64,000 nt of DNA from Pseudomonas grandcourensis (GCF_039909015.1 NZ_CP150919.1:2394501-2458500); one strand, 5' to 3'; shown: positions 56,334 to 64,000, numbered from the stretch's first letter. The notes: generated from the letters alone by a model not told the origin. Translations and numbers: made by a program.

Positions 56334-56339
56334 CTCATT

Positions 56340-56425
56340 AGCCCAGCTGATTGGGCCGGGCTCTTCGTTTGCATCACTTCACTGTCATCGACTCACAACA
56401 CACAACTCGCCCGTTGCGCGAGGTA
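56340..56425. repeat. Copy A of a repeated terminator/tail sequence (IS target)
   Basis: About 85 bases roughly 80% identical to 58118-58200 (copy B). It holds the degraded hairpin AGCCCAGC...GGGCCGGGCT, CTCTTCGT and a stretch that, read on the minus strand, encodes RATGELCVVSR then stop, as does the 3' end of the chorismate mutase gene in copy B. The IS has split this copy; its left piece (CCATGAAA) is at 54975-54983. Confidence 0.65.
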
Positions 56426-56456
56426 GGCACAGAATAGAGCGTACACAGGTTGGCGG

Positions 56457-57026
56457 TCAGCCGACTGTCTCCGGTTGCCGCGCAGGCGGAGCCTCTTGTG
56501 TACGCAACTGATGGCTCATGTCGTTGCAGTTACGCGACCAGTCCGTCAGCCATGGCGGCATCGACGGCGATTGCTCTGGCAAACCCAGTTCCAGCGCGAA
56601 TTCACCGGGTGCCACCGTGCCTCTGCCCGCGCGGAACAGACCGCGCATCACCACCACGCCGACCACCCGGCCCTTGCTCACGAAACGGTGCTCCATAAAG
56701 GTCCACTTGTCGTCCCAGCCAAGCATGCGGGTATGTATTTCAAAGGCTTCGAACAGGCGCAACTCTCGGCGGAACTTGCCCCAGGTATCGCCGACAATCG
56801 GCACGGCCTTATGACGAAGCGCCACGCGAAAGGCGCCGCTGCGCAGTACGTAATCCATTCGCCCGATGTCTGCCAGCGTGAAATAGCGACCGTTGGTGAC
56901 GTGCCGGTTGAGGTCCAGATCCAGCGGCCACACGCGCATGCACACAACGGTGGTCGCCGAGGCGTCCACGGGGTTGCGCCACGGGCGACGCAACAGCATA
57001 AGGAAAAGTCGAAACCAGAGATTCAT
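56457..57026 (-). CDS. Acyl-CoA thioesterase-like hotdog protein
   Basis: 189 residues with the 4HBT_2-type hotdog fold: VWPLDLDLNRHVTNGRYFTL is the active-site region with the LNxHxxNxxY pattern, followed by the RRELRLFEAFEIHTRMLGW strand. Acts on an acyl-CoA or acyl-ACP; no partner genes. ATG 57026 selected; the open frame continues to 57107 without a start supported by context. Divergent from the GlxA-type regulator. Confidence 0.85.
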   Translation of the reverse strand: MNLWFRLFLMLLRRPWRNPVDASATTVVCMRVWPLDLDLNRHVTNGRYFTLADIGRMDYVLRSGAFRVALRHKAVPIVGDTWGKFRRELRLFEAFEIHTRMLGWDDKWTFMEHRFVSKGRVVGVVVMRGLFRAGRGTVAPGEFALELGLPEQSPSMPPWLTDWSRNCNDMSHQLRTQEAPPARQPETVG

Positions 57027-57130
57027 AAGTGCGCCACCGTTGGGTTGATGGCTGCACTTTAGGCCATGGAAATCGGCTAAGGTAGGTGCGCAAATGACAT
57101 TTTTCATGCGGAAAGTGCAATGGAGTCGCT

Positions 57131-58096
57131 ATGCACATCACCTTGTTACTGGCCGATCAATGCTCCGCCGCCAGCGCAACCATGGCCCTGGAAGTGCTCA
57201 GTGCCGCCAACCTGTTCGCCGATAGCGACCCACCACCGTTCAGGGTGGTCAGCGCTTCGCTCGATGGCGCCGATGTGGCCGCCTGGGGCGGGCAGCGCTT
57301 GCATGTGAACCGTTCCACTCGCGAGATCCCGCGAACCGATCTGGTCCTGATCCCGGGATTCCTCTTCACCCTCAAGGACGCCTTACCGGCGTTTTGCGCC
57401 TATGGACCGTGGCTGCGTGAGCAGCACGCCCAAGGCGCAGTGGTGGCTTCCATGTGCACGGCGGCGTTCATGTTGGGTGAGGCCGGGCTATTGAACGGCA
57501 CCCGTGCGACCACGCACTGGGCTTTTGCCGAGCTTTTCCGTCGCCGCTATACCGAAGCGTTGCTGGACGAAGGGCAAATCATTTGCGAGGACAATCGCGT
57601 GGTCACCAGTGGCGGCGCGAGTGCGGCCATGGACCTGTTGCTGCACCTGGTGCGTCGCTTTGCGTCACTGGAACTGGCGCAAAAGTGTGGCAAGTACCTG
57701 TTGGTCGACTCGGTGCGCAGCGAGCAGTCGGTGTATGTGATGTGGTCAATGCCCAAGAGCCATGGTGATGGCGACATCCTGCGGGTGCAAAACTGGCTGG
57801 AAGAACGCTTCGATCAGCCGTTGTTGATCGATGATGTGGCCCAACAATTCGGCTTCGGCGTGCGCAACTTCAAGCGACGTTTCAAGGACGCCACTGGCTA
57901 CACGCCGATTACCTACCTGCAGACCTTGCGTCTGGAAAAGGCCAAACAGTTGCTTGAATCCACACGCATGACGCTGGACAGCATCACCTATGCCGTGGGC
58001 TACGAGGATGGCAACTCGTTTCGCAGGCTGTTTCAACAACGCGTCGGGCTACTGCCGGCGGCTTACCGCAAGCGGTTTCAAGCGGCGGCGAACTGA
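57131..58096 (+). CDS. GlxA family AraC-type regulator
   Basis: 321 residues: N-terminal DJ-1/PfpI (glutamine amidotransferase-like) domain with nucleophile-elbow cysteine C109 (VASMCTAAFMLGEAGLL) and C-terminal AraC helix-turn-helix pair (about 225-315; IDDVAQQFGFGVRNFKRRF and ITYAVGYEDGNSFRRLF). Relatives in pseudomonads (ArgR, CdhR, GbdR, SouR) sense amino acids, carnitine or betaine. Effector unknown here. Confidence 0.93.
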   Translation: MHITLLLADQCSAASATMALEVLSAANLFADSDPPPFRVVSASLDGADVAAWGGQRLHVNRSTREIPRTDLVLIPGFLFTLKDALPAFCAYGPWLREQHAQGAVVASMCTAAFMLGEAGLLNGTRATTHWAFAELFRRRYTEALLDEGQIICEDNRVVTSGGASAAMDLLLHLVRRFASLELAQKCGKYLLVDSVRSEQSVYVMWSMPKSHGDGDILRVQNWLEERFDQPLLIDDVAQQFGFGVRNFKRRFKDATGYTPITYLQTLRLEKAKQLLESTRMTLDSITYAVGYEDGNSFRRLFQQRVGLLPAAYRKRFQAAAN

Positions 58097-58117
58097 AGAA
58101 GAAAGAGCGTCCATGAA

Positions 58118-58200
58118 AGCCCGGCCGATTGGGCCGGGCTCTTCGTCTGGATCACTTCGCTGTCATCGACCTACAACGCACAGCTCTCCGGTCGCACGAA
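58118..58200. repeat. Copy B of the repeated terminator/tail sequence
   Basis: Intact version of the sequence at 56340-56425. Stem AGCCCGGCC/GGCCGGGCT (58118-58140) stands after the AraC gene stop, followed by CTCTTCGT, so it probably ends both that gene and the opposing chorismate mutase gene, whose last codons lie within the repeat. Confidence 0.65.
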
Positions 58201-58735
58201 TCATCGCCTGGCCATGCAGGTAATCCTTGATCAGCGCGGAGCGTTCGGTGGCCAGCCATTGCGGGCAGTTCGGGTCTTTGCGGTAGGGCAGGAACGCGGC
58301 GTACTGCGTGAGCAGCAGGTTTTGCAGGGTGTCGAGCTTGGGCCGGATGTCATTGTTGAGGTCCGGCCGTGGCGTGTCCGGTGCCTTGTGCGCTGCTTGC
58401 CATTGCGCGATTCGGCCGTATTGCACCAGTTTGCTGGCTTCGATCTGGGCGGCGATCAGGTCGGCGACATCGTCGGGGTCGAGCTGGCGCTGGGCCGCCT
58501 GCTTCCTGGCGTTGGCGATGACTTGTGCTTCCCGGGCGTTGTCCTGGACCGGTTTGCCGCTGTCCCACTTGGTCAGCGCCACCAGCTCGCTGATGTACAA
58601 CCGCTCATTCATCGTCGCCAGCAAGGGTTGCAAGGCATCGGGCGCCGGGGGCGTCGTGCCGGCCTGGGCGCCGCCAGCGAACAAACCGAACAGGGCGCAG
58701 GCCAGCCAGTGCGGCAGGCGTGGGGAACGGGGCAT
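58163..58735 (-). CDS. Exported chorismate mutase (AroQ-gamma type)
   Basis: 190 residues with signal peptide (about 1-25, ending AQA). The mature part is all-helical and follows the secreted AroQ-gamma pattern: LLATMNERLYISELVALTKW, then AREAQVIANARKQA and the QIEASKLVQYG helix carrying active-site residues. Converts chorismate to prephenate in the periplasm; the role there is unknown in this family. Start ATG 58735 has AGGAGG eight bases upstream. Confidence 0.9.
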   Translation of the reverse strand: MPRSPRLPHWLACALFGLFAGGAQAGTTPPAPDALQPLLATMNERLYISELVALTKWDSGKPVQDNAREAQVIANARKQAAQRQLDPDDVADLIAAQIEASKLVQYGRIAQWQAAHKAPDTPRPDLNNDIRPKLDTLQNLLLTQYAAFLPYRKDPNCPQWLATERSALIKDYLHGQAMIRATGELCVVGR

Positions 58736-58816
58736 GGGCAGAACCTCCTTGGACGCGAAAATCACTCCGGCCTGTTTATCACAAGTGCGGCCAGGGAACG
58801 ACAGGTTGCGAAGGAT

Positions 58817-59107
58817 TCAGGCCAGCAACCGTTCAATCTGCGCCAGCTCCCAGGTGCTGAGCAAACTCACCGGGTCAGTGCCGAAGCGTTGCCCGTTGTC
58901 GAACACATAGTCACGGCCATCGGGGCTTTGGCCGTGCAGGCAGTGACGCAAGTGGCCGGCGTCGACCTCCAGTGTCAGTTGCCAGCCGTCGATGTTGATC
59001 CGAACATGGCCAGACTCGCAGGCATCGTCGACTCGCTGGAAGGTGCAAATGCCCTGGGCGGCATCGCGCAGCGGCTGGTAAACCTCGCGGGCGGTGAGGG
59101 CGGGCAC
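58817..59107 (-). CDS. Small conserved hypothetical protein
   Basis: 96 residues starting at GTG 59107 (CCGGAG five to six bases upstream). The MPALTAREVYQPLRDAAQG start and SPDGRDYVFDNGQRFGTDPV segment recall a family of short Pseudomonas proteins without known role. The open frame extends to 59272 through a REP pair and is not used. No membrane or export signal. Confidence 0.7.
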   Translation of the reverse strand: MPALTAREVYQPLRDAAQGICTFQRVDDACESGHVRINIDGWQLTLEVDAGHLRHCLHGQSPDGRDYVFDNGQRFGTDPVSLLSTWELAQIERLLA

Positions 59108-59184
59108 AGGAGTCTCCGGGGTGAAATCGGAGGCACAGGATAAATCATCGCCATACAAAAAAACCGACTGATAAGGCCCGGACT

Positions 59185-59286
59185 CTGTAGGAGCGAGCTT
59201 GCTTGCGATGGGCTCAAGAGCTCCGCGTTTAGCCAGTAAACACGCGTCATTGTTAACGACCATCGCGAGCAAGCTCGCTCCTACAG
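59185..59286. repeat. REP pair
   Basis: Inverted REP units with GAGCGAGCTTGCTTGCGATG and complement, between the hypothetical gene and the APC permease gene (both minus strand). Confidence 0.88.
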
Positions 59287-59303
59287 GTTACTCATTGCTC
59301 GCT

Positions 59304-60857
59304 CTATTTGCGGTTCAACGCCGCCTCCGCCGCGGCAATTTCAGCCTGGCGCTTGACGATCATGTCGCCCACCGGTGGCCCCTGGAAGCGCCGGGCTTCA
59401 AAGCCGAACCAGACGATGGCCGTCAGCACCAGGAAGCCGATGGTGATGTACAGCGCCCAATCGTTCGGTGGCTGGATGCCGATGACGAAAATGATGATCA
59501 TCGACAGGATCGAGAGAATGGCGAACACCGAGTACCAGAAACGCCCCATGTTCCACGGGCCCATGGTCGGCCACTTCGACGTCCCGTAGGTAAACAGGCC
59601 GAGCACGATGGGGATGGCGAAGGAGAAGAACAGGAAGATCACCGTGCAGGACACCACGATCGTGTACACCGGCGTTGCCCCGACCGAGATCACCGACGAG
59701 CCCCAGTCGAACAGGACGGCAAGGGTGGCACCGGTCCAGATCGCCGCCACCGGGCTGCGAAAGGTCGGCGAGACCGAGGCCAGTGCCTTCGAGCAGGGCA
59801 GGCCGCCGTCCCGGGAGAACGCGAAGATCATCCGCGAAACCGAGGTGACCGTGGCCAGTCCGCAGAGTATCTGCGAGATGAAAATCGCCACGTAGAGCAC
59901 CAGTTTCAAGGTCGGGTTTACCTGGGTGTTCATGGCCCAGAAAAACACGTTCCAGCCTTGCTTGGCCGCCTCGTCCATGTTCGGCAGCATCAGCACGAAT
60001 GCGCTGAGCATCAGCCAGCCGAACAGCAACGACCAGACCACCGACATGACCATGCCGCGCGGCACCGACATGGCCGCGTTGCGGGTTTCCTCGGAGGTAT
60101 GCGCCGAGGCGTCATAGCCGGTGATGGTGTAGATCGGCAACAGCAGGCCGAGCATGAAGACCCAGCCGTTGGAGACCTGCGGCCATACGCTGCCGCCAGC
60201 CTCGCCGGAATAGTTGCCGAAGGTCCACAACCGCGCGAATTCGTAGCTGGGTGCCGACATCAGGCAGACGATGGTCAGTGCCAGCGCCGTGGCGAAAATC
60301 AGGTAACCGGAAAAGTCGGTGAGTTTGGCGGTCAGGCCGATGCCCAAGTGGTTACACAAGGCCTGCAGGCCGGTGAGGATCGCCAGGAAAATCACCCGGA
60401 CCGTGGTCGTGTCTTCCATGCCCAGTGCCGGTCCGAAGGCGCCGAAAAAGAAGTAATAGGTGCCGACGTTGATCGCGCCCAGCACCGTGACCAGCCCCAG
60501 CAGGTTGAACCACGCGGTCAGCCAGCCAGTGAAGCGGTTACCGAGAATCGAACCCCAGTGGTACAGGCCGCCAGCGGTGGGGTAGGCCGAGGAAATCTGC
60601 GCCATGGCCATGGCGAATACCCCGGAGATCAGGCAGCCGATCGGCCAGCCGATGCCGATGGATATCCCACCCGCGCCCGAGGTGCCCTGGGCCAGGGAGT
60701 TGATGCCACCCGAGAGGATGCAGATGATCGAAAAGGAAATGGCGAAGTTGGAGAAAACCCCCATTCGTCGTGAGAGTTGCTGGGCGTAGCCCATGCTGTG
60801 CAGCACCTTGACGTCATCGTCGTGCGTTTCGGTGCCCGGCTGGCTTGCTGGGTTCAT
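59304..60857 (-). CDS. APC superfamily amino acid/amine permease
   Basis: 517 residues with about 12 membrane segments. Characteristic segments are GVFSNFAISFSIICILSGGI, the YPTAGGLYHWGS of the APC group and YDASAHTSEETRNA (the TM6 substrate site region) as in GABA/choline-type permeases (BAT1/GabP-like subfamily). It follows Fe-ADH by 133 bases on the same strand and likely imports the amine processed by the neighbouring enzymes. Confidence 0.92.
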   Translation of the reverse strand: MNPASQPGTETHDDDVKVLHSMGYAQQLSRRMGVFSNFAISFSIICILSGGINSLAQGTSGAGGISIGIGWPIGCLISGVFAMAMAQISSAYPTAGGLYHWGSILGNRFTGWLTAWFNLLGLVTVLGAINVGTYYFFFGAFGPALGMEDTTTVRVIFLAILTGLQALCNHLGIGLTAKLTDFSGYLIFATALALTIVCLMSAPSYEFARLWTFGNYSGEAGGSVWPQVSNGWVFMLGLLLPIYTITGYDASAHTSEETRNAAMSVPRGMVMSVVWSLLFGWLMLSAFVLMLPNMDEAAKQGWNVFFWAMNTQVNPTLKLVLYVAIFISQILCGLATVTSVSRMIFAFSRDGGLPCSKALASVSPTFRSPVAAIWTGATLAVLFDWGSSVISVGATPVYTIVVSCTVIFLFFSFAIPIVLGLFTYGTSKWPTMGPWNMGRFWYSVFAILSILSMIIIFVIGIQPPNDWALYITIGFLVLTAIVWFGFEARRFQGPPVGDMIVKRQAEIAAAEAALNRK

Positions 60858-60888
60858 GATGTGTGCCCCTTCAGGTGTTCATACGCAA

Positions 60889-60908
60889 CCATCCGGCTGG
60901 CCGGATGG
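60889..60908. promoter_or_regulatory. Perfect dyad in the permease leader
   Basis: Nine-base arms CCATCCGGC/GCCGGATGG with a two-base centre, 31 bases before the permease start codon. As RNA the loop is too small, so a protein-binding site is more likely than a hairpin. The rest of the 133-base gap is featureless. Confidence 0.4.
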
Positions 60909-60990
60909 GCTGGCTTCAACCCCTTGTCGTACTGCTCCTGTCGCTATCGGATCACACCTGTCCATGCGCAGTGCCGGCCAGGCGACTGCT

Positions 60991-62151
60991 CTACAGGCGG
61001 CCGTGAAACGCCGCGTCGAAAATCTTTGCCACGCCGTCCCGGGTCAAGGGCAGCGGGTTGCCGCCAGCGGAAGGGTCGACAATCGCCATGTCGGCGATCA
61101 GGTCGGCCTGCCGGTCATCCACGCCCAGTTCAACCAGGGTATGGGGCACGCCGATGTCCTTGCGCAGCTTGAGGACGAAGGCCAGGAAACTGTCGAACCC
61201 CGGGGAGGGCAGGCGCAGGTACGCCGCCAGGCGGGTGATGCGCTCCTCGATGGCCGAGCGATTGAACTGCAGCACATAGGGCATGAAGGTGGCATTGGTC
61301 ATGCCGTGATGGGTGTCGTACAGCGCACCCACCGGATGGGAGAGCGCATGCATCCCGCCTAGGCCTTTCTGGAATGCCGTGGCGCCCATCGCCGCCGCCG
61401 CGAGCATTTGTGCGCGCGCCTCAAGGTCCGACGGCGTGTGTACCGCCTTTACCAGTGAGTTGGCCACCAGGCGCATGCCTTCCACGGCAATGCCATCGGC
61501 CAGGGGGTGAAAGCCGGGGGCGCAGTACGCTTCCAGGCAATGGGATAACGCGTCCATGCCGGTGCCGGCGGTGATTTTCGCCGGCATGCCGACGGTGAGG
61601 GCCGGGTCGCTGATGACCACGCGCGGCATCATTTTCGGGTGGAAGATAATGCGCTTGGTGTGGGTGCGCTCGTCGATGATCACCGCCGCACGCCCGACTT
61701 CGGAGCCGGTTCCCGCCGTGGTCGGCACGGCAATGACCGGGGCGATGCGGCTGTCGTCGGCGCGGGTCCAGTAGTCGCCGATGTCTTCGAAGTCCCAGAC
61801 CGGGCGGGTCTGGCCACTCATGAAGGCAATGAGCTTGCCCATGTCCAGGCCGCTGCCGCCGCCGAAAGCGATCACCCCATCGTGCTGGCCGGCACGCCAG
61901 GCGTCGAGCCCGCCGGCGAGGTTGGCTTCCACCGGGTTGGGCTTGAGATCACAAAACAGCGCCACCCCAAGACCGGCGGCGCGCAATGCGTCCAGTGCCG
62001 CCGTGGTGATCGGCGCGCGCGCCAGGCCGCTGTCGGTCACCAGCAGGGGGCGCTGGATGCCCTGGCTGCGACAGACCTCGGCCAGTTCGGCGATGCGCCC
62101 GACACCAAAGCGAACGCTCGTGGGGTAGTTCCAGTTTCCGGTCAGGTTCAT
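60991..62151 (-). CDS. Iron-containing alcohol dehydrogenase
   Basis: 386 residues of the type III family. NAD-binding GGGSGLD (97-103); predicted metal ligands D200, H204, H268 and H282 (TAGTGMDALSH, GGMHALSHP, YDTHHG). Oxidises an alcohol to aldehyde for the aldehyde dehydrogenase encoded just upstream, with which it is separated by 3 bases. Substrate could be an amino alcohol or its gamma-glutamyl derivative (inference). Confidence 0.94.
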   Translation of the reverse strand: MNLTGNWNYPTSVRFGVGRIAELAEVCRSQGIQRPLLVTDSGLARAPITTAALDALRAAGLGVALFCDLKPNPVEANLAGGLDAWRAGQHDGVIAFGGGSGLDMGKLIAFMSGQTRPVWDFEDIGDYWTRADDSRIAPVIAVPTTAGTGSEVGRAAVIIDERTHTKRIIFHPKMMPRVVISDPALTVGMPAKITAGTGMDALSHCLEAYCAPGFHPLADGIAVEGMRLVANSLVKAVHTPSDLEARAQMLAAAAMGATAFQKGLGGMHALSHPVGALYDTHHGMTNATFMPYVLQFNRSAIEERITRLAAYLRLPSPGFDSFLAFVLKLRKDIGVPHTLVELGVDDRQADLIADMAIVDPSAGGNPLPLTRDGVAKIFDAAFHGRL

Positions 62152-62154
62152 GGT

Positions 62155-63546
62155 CTACACCTCGTGACGCAGATGAAAGGATTTGGCCCGGGTCAGGTGC
62201 TCGTAGCCCAGTGGCGACAGGGTAACGCCGCGCCCGCTGTTCTTCACGCCGGTCCAGGCCAGTGCCGGGTCCAGGTAATCGCAGCGGTTCATGAACACAG
62301 TGCCGGTGGCGATCTCGTTGCCCAGGCGTTCGGCCGCTGCGAGGTCTTGGGTCCAGATGGACGCGCTGAGCCCGAACTCACTGTCGTTCATCAAGGCGAT
62401 GGCTTCTTCATCGCTGGCCACCGGCATGATGCCGACCACCGGGCCAAAGCTTTCGTCGCGCATGACCGACATTTGATGGTTCACGCCCACCAGCACCTGC
62501 GGCGCGAGGTAGGCGCTGCCCGGTACGTCGGCGGCAAATGCCTGCGGATCGATCAGCGCCGTCGCGCCCTGGGCCAGCGCTTCGGCGATCTGGCCGCGAA
62601 CGAAGAATGCGGCGCCCGGTGTCACCAGCGGGCCGAGGGTGGTGGCTTCGTCCAGCGGGTTGCCCAGCACGTATTGGCGGGTCAATTCGGCGAAACGTTC
62701 GACAAACACCGGGTAGATTTTCTGGTCGACGTAGATGCGTTCCACGGCGCAGCAACTCTGTCCGGAATTGAAGAAACTGCCGTCCACCAGATTTTCCACC
62801 GCATGCTCAAGGTTCGCGTCTGCCCGGACATAGGCCGGGTCTTTTCCACCGAGCTCCAGGCCCATGCCGAGAAACTGTCCGCTGGCGGCGCTTTCCATGA
62901 CTTTGCCAGCCTCCACGGAGCCGGTGAAGTTCACTTGCTGCACGCGCCCGCCAGCAATGATCGCCCCGGTCGACACATGGTCGAGCAGCAGGTTCTGGAA
63001 CAGCCCCTCGGGCAGTTTTGCGCGACGCATGGCCTCGGCGAAACGCTCGCCCACCAGCAGGGTTTGCGATGCGTGCTTGAGGATCACGCTGTTGCCGGCC
63101 ATCAACGCCGGGATGATCGTGTTCACCGCCGTGAGGTAGGGGTAGTTCCACGGGGCGACCACCAGCACCGTGCCCAGCGGCTCGCGTTTGATAAAGCGCC
63201 TGAAACCCGCCTTGGGCTCCGGCTCTATAGCGGCCAGGGCCTGCGGTGCGATAGCGATCATGTGCCGGGCGCGTTCGGCAAAACCGCGCAGTTCGCCGGC
63301 GCCGTACCGCACCGGGCGGCCCATTTGCCAGGCCAGCTCCGGCACGATATCCGCCTGCATCGACAGCATCGCGTCAACCGCAGCGCTGCAAAATGCCGCG
63401 CGTTCGCTCAGTGAGCGGCGTTGCCATGAGGCCTGTGCGCTGGCAGCCGCCGTCAGCGCCTGCTCGACCTGCGCCGCATCGGCAAGATCGCGTTCGACGT
63501 ACACCCGGCCATCCACCGGGGAGATCAGTTGCACCTTCGCAGTCAT
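62155..63546 (-). CDS. Aldehyde dehydrogenase
   Basis: 463 residues with catalytic C265 (FFNSGQSCC) and E231 (LGMGLELGGKDP), and the APWNYPYLTAVN cofactor loop. Resembles the succinate-semialdehyde/gamma-glutamyl-aminoaldehyde branch. The ATG at 63546 lies 7 bases after the glutamine-synthetase-like stop, so the three genes are one operon. The open frame reaches further upstream inside the synthetase but only ATG 63546 fits the family. Confidence 0.93.
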   Translation of the reverse strand: MTAKVQLISPVDGRVYVERDLADAAQVEQALTAAASAQASWQRRSLSERAAFCSAAVDAMLSMQADIVPELAWQMGRPVRYGAGELRGFAERARHMIAIAPQALAAIEPEPKAGFRRFIKREPLGTVLVVAPWNYPYLTAVNTIIPALMAGNSVILKHASQTLLVGERFAEAMRRAKLPEGLFQNLLLDHVSTGAIIAGGRVQQVNFTGSVEAGKVMESAASGQFLGMGLELGGKDPAYVRADANLEHAVENLVDGSFFNSGQSCCAVERIYVDQKIYPVFVERFAELTRQYVLGNPLDEATTLGPLVTPGAAFFVRGQIAEALAQGATALIDPQAFAADVPGSAYLAPQVLVGVNHQMSVMRDESFGPVVGIMPVASDEEAIALMNDSEFGLSASIWTQDLAAAERLGNEIATGTVFMNRCDYLDPALAWTGVKNSGRGVTLSPLGYEHLTRAKSFHLRHEV

Positions 63547-63553
63547 GATGTTC

Positions 63554-64000
63554 TCAATAGCGCTCGAAGCCGCGCTGCAATTCCCAGTCGGTGATTCGCC
63601 GGTCGTACTCCTTCTGCTCCCACTCGGCGGTGTGCACGTAATGGTCGACGACCTCGTCGCCAAACGCCTCGCGCAACATGCTTGAGCTCTTGAGGGCGGC
63701 GCTTGCCTCGCGCAGGGTCTTGGACACTTCCGGCAAATGCTCGTCGAGGTAGGCGTCGCCTTCGAACGGCGGCGCAAGGTCGAGCTTCTCGTCGATACCC
63801 TTCAAACCTGCTGCGATCAATGCGGCGAAGGCCAGATAGGGGTTGAGGTCGGCACCGCCGATGCGGCATTCGATGCGGATGGACTTGCTGCCTTCGGCAC
63901 ACAGGCGAAAGCCGGCGGTGCGATTGTCGCGGCTCCAGACCGCCCGCGTCGGCGCAAAAGTGCCAGCCTGGAAGCGCTTGTAGGAGTTGATATAAGGTGC
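63554..64000 (-). CDS. Glutamine-synthetase-like gamma-glutamylamide ligase, 3' part
   Basis: 148 C-terminal residues; the 5' part lies beyond the window. The catalytic-domain motifs APYINSYKRFQ, NRTAGFR (arginine of the glutamate site) and IECRIGGADLNPYLA are visible. It belongs to the GlnA-type ligases such as PuuA/IpuC/SpuI that attach glutamate to amines. With the following ALDH, Fe-ADH and APC permease it points to gamma-glutamylated amine or amino-alcohol breakdown. Confidence 0.88.
   Translation of the reverse strand, partial: APYINSYKRFQAGTFAPTRAVWSRDNRTAGFRLCAEGSKSIRIECRIGGADLNPYLAFAALIAAGLKGIDEKLDLAPPFEGDAYLDEHLPEVSKTLREASAALKSSSMLREAFGDEVVDHYVHTAEWEQKEYDRRITDWELQRGFERY

Larger units (their letters stand above)
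54984..56339 (-). mobile_element. IS110 family, IS1111-subgroup insertion sequence (complete)
   Basis: About 1356 bases. The transposase gene is flanked by 13-base subterminal inverted repeats (ATGGTCGCCCCCA at 54987-54999, its complement with one mismatch at 56321-56333) lying 3 bases and about 6 bases inside the ends, the arrangement known for IS1111-type elements. The outer ends are fixed because the joined flanks (CCATGAAA plus AGCCC...GATTGGGCCGGGCT) recreate a sequence also found intact at 58111-58140. No target duplication, as expected for this family. Confidence 0.85.

Noticed and set aside
54984..56339. Genomic island or prophage around the IS
   Set aside because: Only one transposase is present; neighbouring genes have ordinary composition for the window, and there is no integrase, tRNA or phage gene.
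56267..56377. N-terminal extension of the transposase
   Set aside because: It would run past the inferred end of the insertion sequence and through the pre-transposase hairpin; ATG 56266 gives the usual family start.

Overview
The window is high-GC chromosomal DNA from a fluorescent-group Pseudomonas. The evidence is the order ftsK-lolA-rarA-crcB-serS-cysG-tusDCBE, a backbone typical of pseudomonads, together with about a dozen paired REP palindromes of the Pseudomonas type (core GGAGCGAGC-TTGCTCGCG or variants). No rRNA or tRNA gene, CRISPR array or prophage was seen. One insertion sequence is present.

Layout. 1-11.6 kb is housekeeping: DNA translocase FtsK, lipoprotein carrier LolA, replication-associated ATPase RarA, fluoride channel CrcB, seryl-tRNA synthetase, siroheme synthase, then on the minus strand a glutathionyl-hydroquinone reductase and the tusDCBE sulfur relay with a YbiB-like gene. 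11.6-17.8 kb is a run of small accessory genes (DUF1275 membrane protein, short DNA-binding protein, lipoprotein, GNAT, Nudix, O6-alkylguanine methyltransferase, gamma-glutamyltransferase, cysteine hydrolase). 18-28.6 kb reads as a catabolic island: LysR regulator, NCS1 permease, nitrilase-type amidase, LuxR regulator, two exported amidohydrolases, a TorF-type porin and a second NCS1 permease. 28.7-30.2 kb holds two peptidoglycan-peptide enzymes. 30.2-34.9 kb holds lipA, glyA and gcvH behind a sigma-54 promoter and a GcsR/TyrR-like activator, without gcvP or gcvT.

35-42.2 kb is a LysR-controlled set: ureohydrolase, aldehyde dehydrogenase, third NCS1 permease and GMC alcohol dehydrogenase, which together could take a guanidino alcohol to an amino acid plus urea. 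42.4-47.7 kb contains small envelope and stress genes plus a divergent polyphosphate pair (ppk2 and a short ppx) with a PhoB-like box between them. 47.7-53 kb is an agmatine island: LysR, aguA, aguB, a polyamine-binding protein and a second, Tat-exported agmatine deiminase. 53-59 kb holds an SGNH hydrolase, a membrane protein/Xre pair with twin operators, an IS1111-subgroup IS110 element whose two ends can be placed, a thioesterase, a GlxA-type AraC regulator and an exported chorismate mutase. 59.3 kb to the end is an APC permease, iron alcohol dehydrogenase, aldehyde dehydrogenase and truncated glutamine-synthetase-like gene, consistent with gamma-glutamylation of an amine or amino alcohol.

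The recurring theme of the accessory part is nitrogen scavenging from amines, amides and guanidino compounds. The most unusual items are the Tat-exported agmatine deiminase next to its cytoplasmic counterpart, the exported amidohydrolase/porin/NCS1 island, the gcvH-glyA-lipA operon lacking the P and T proteins, and the completely delimited IS1111-type element with its candidate guide-RNA region and its repeated target.
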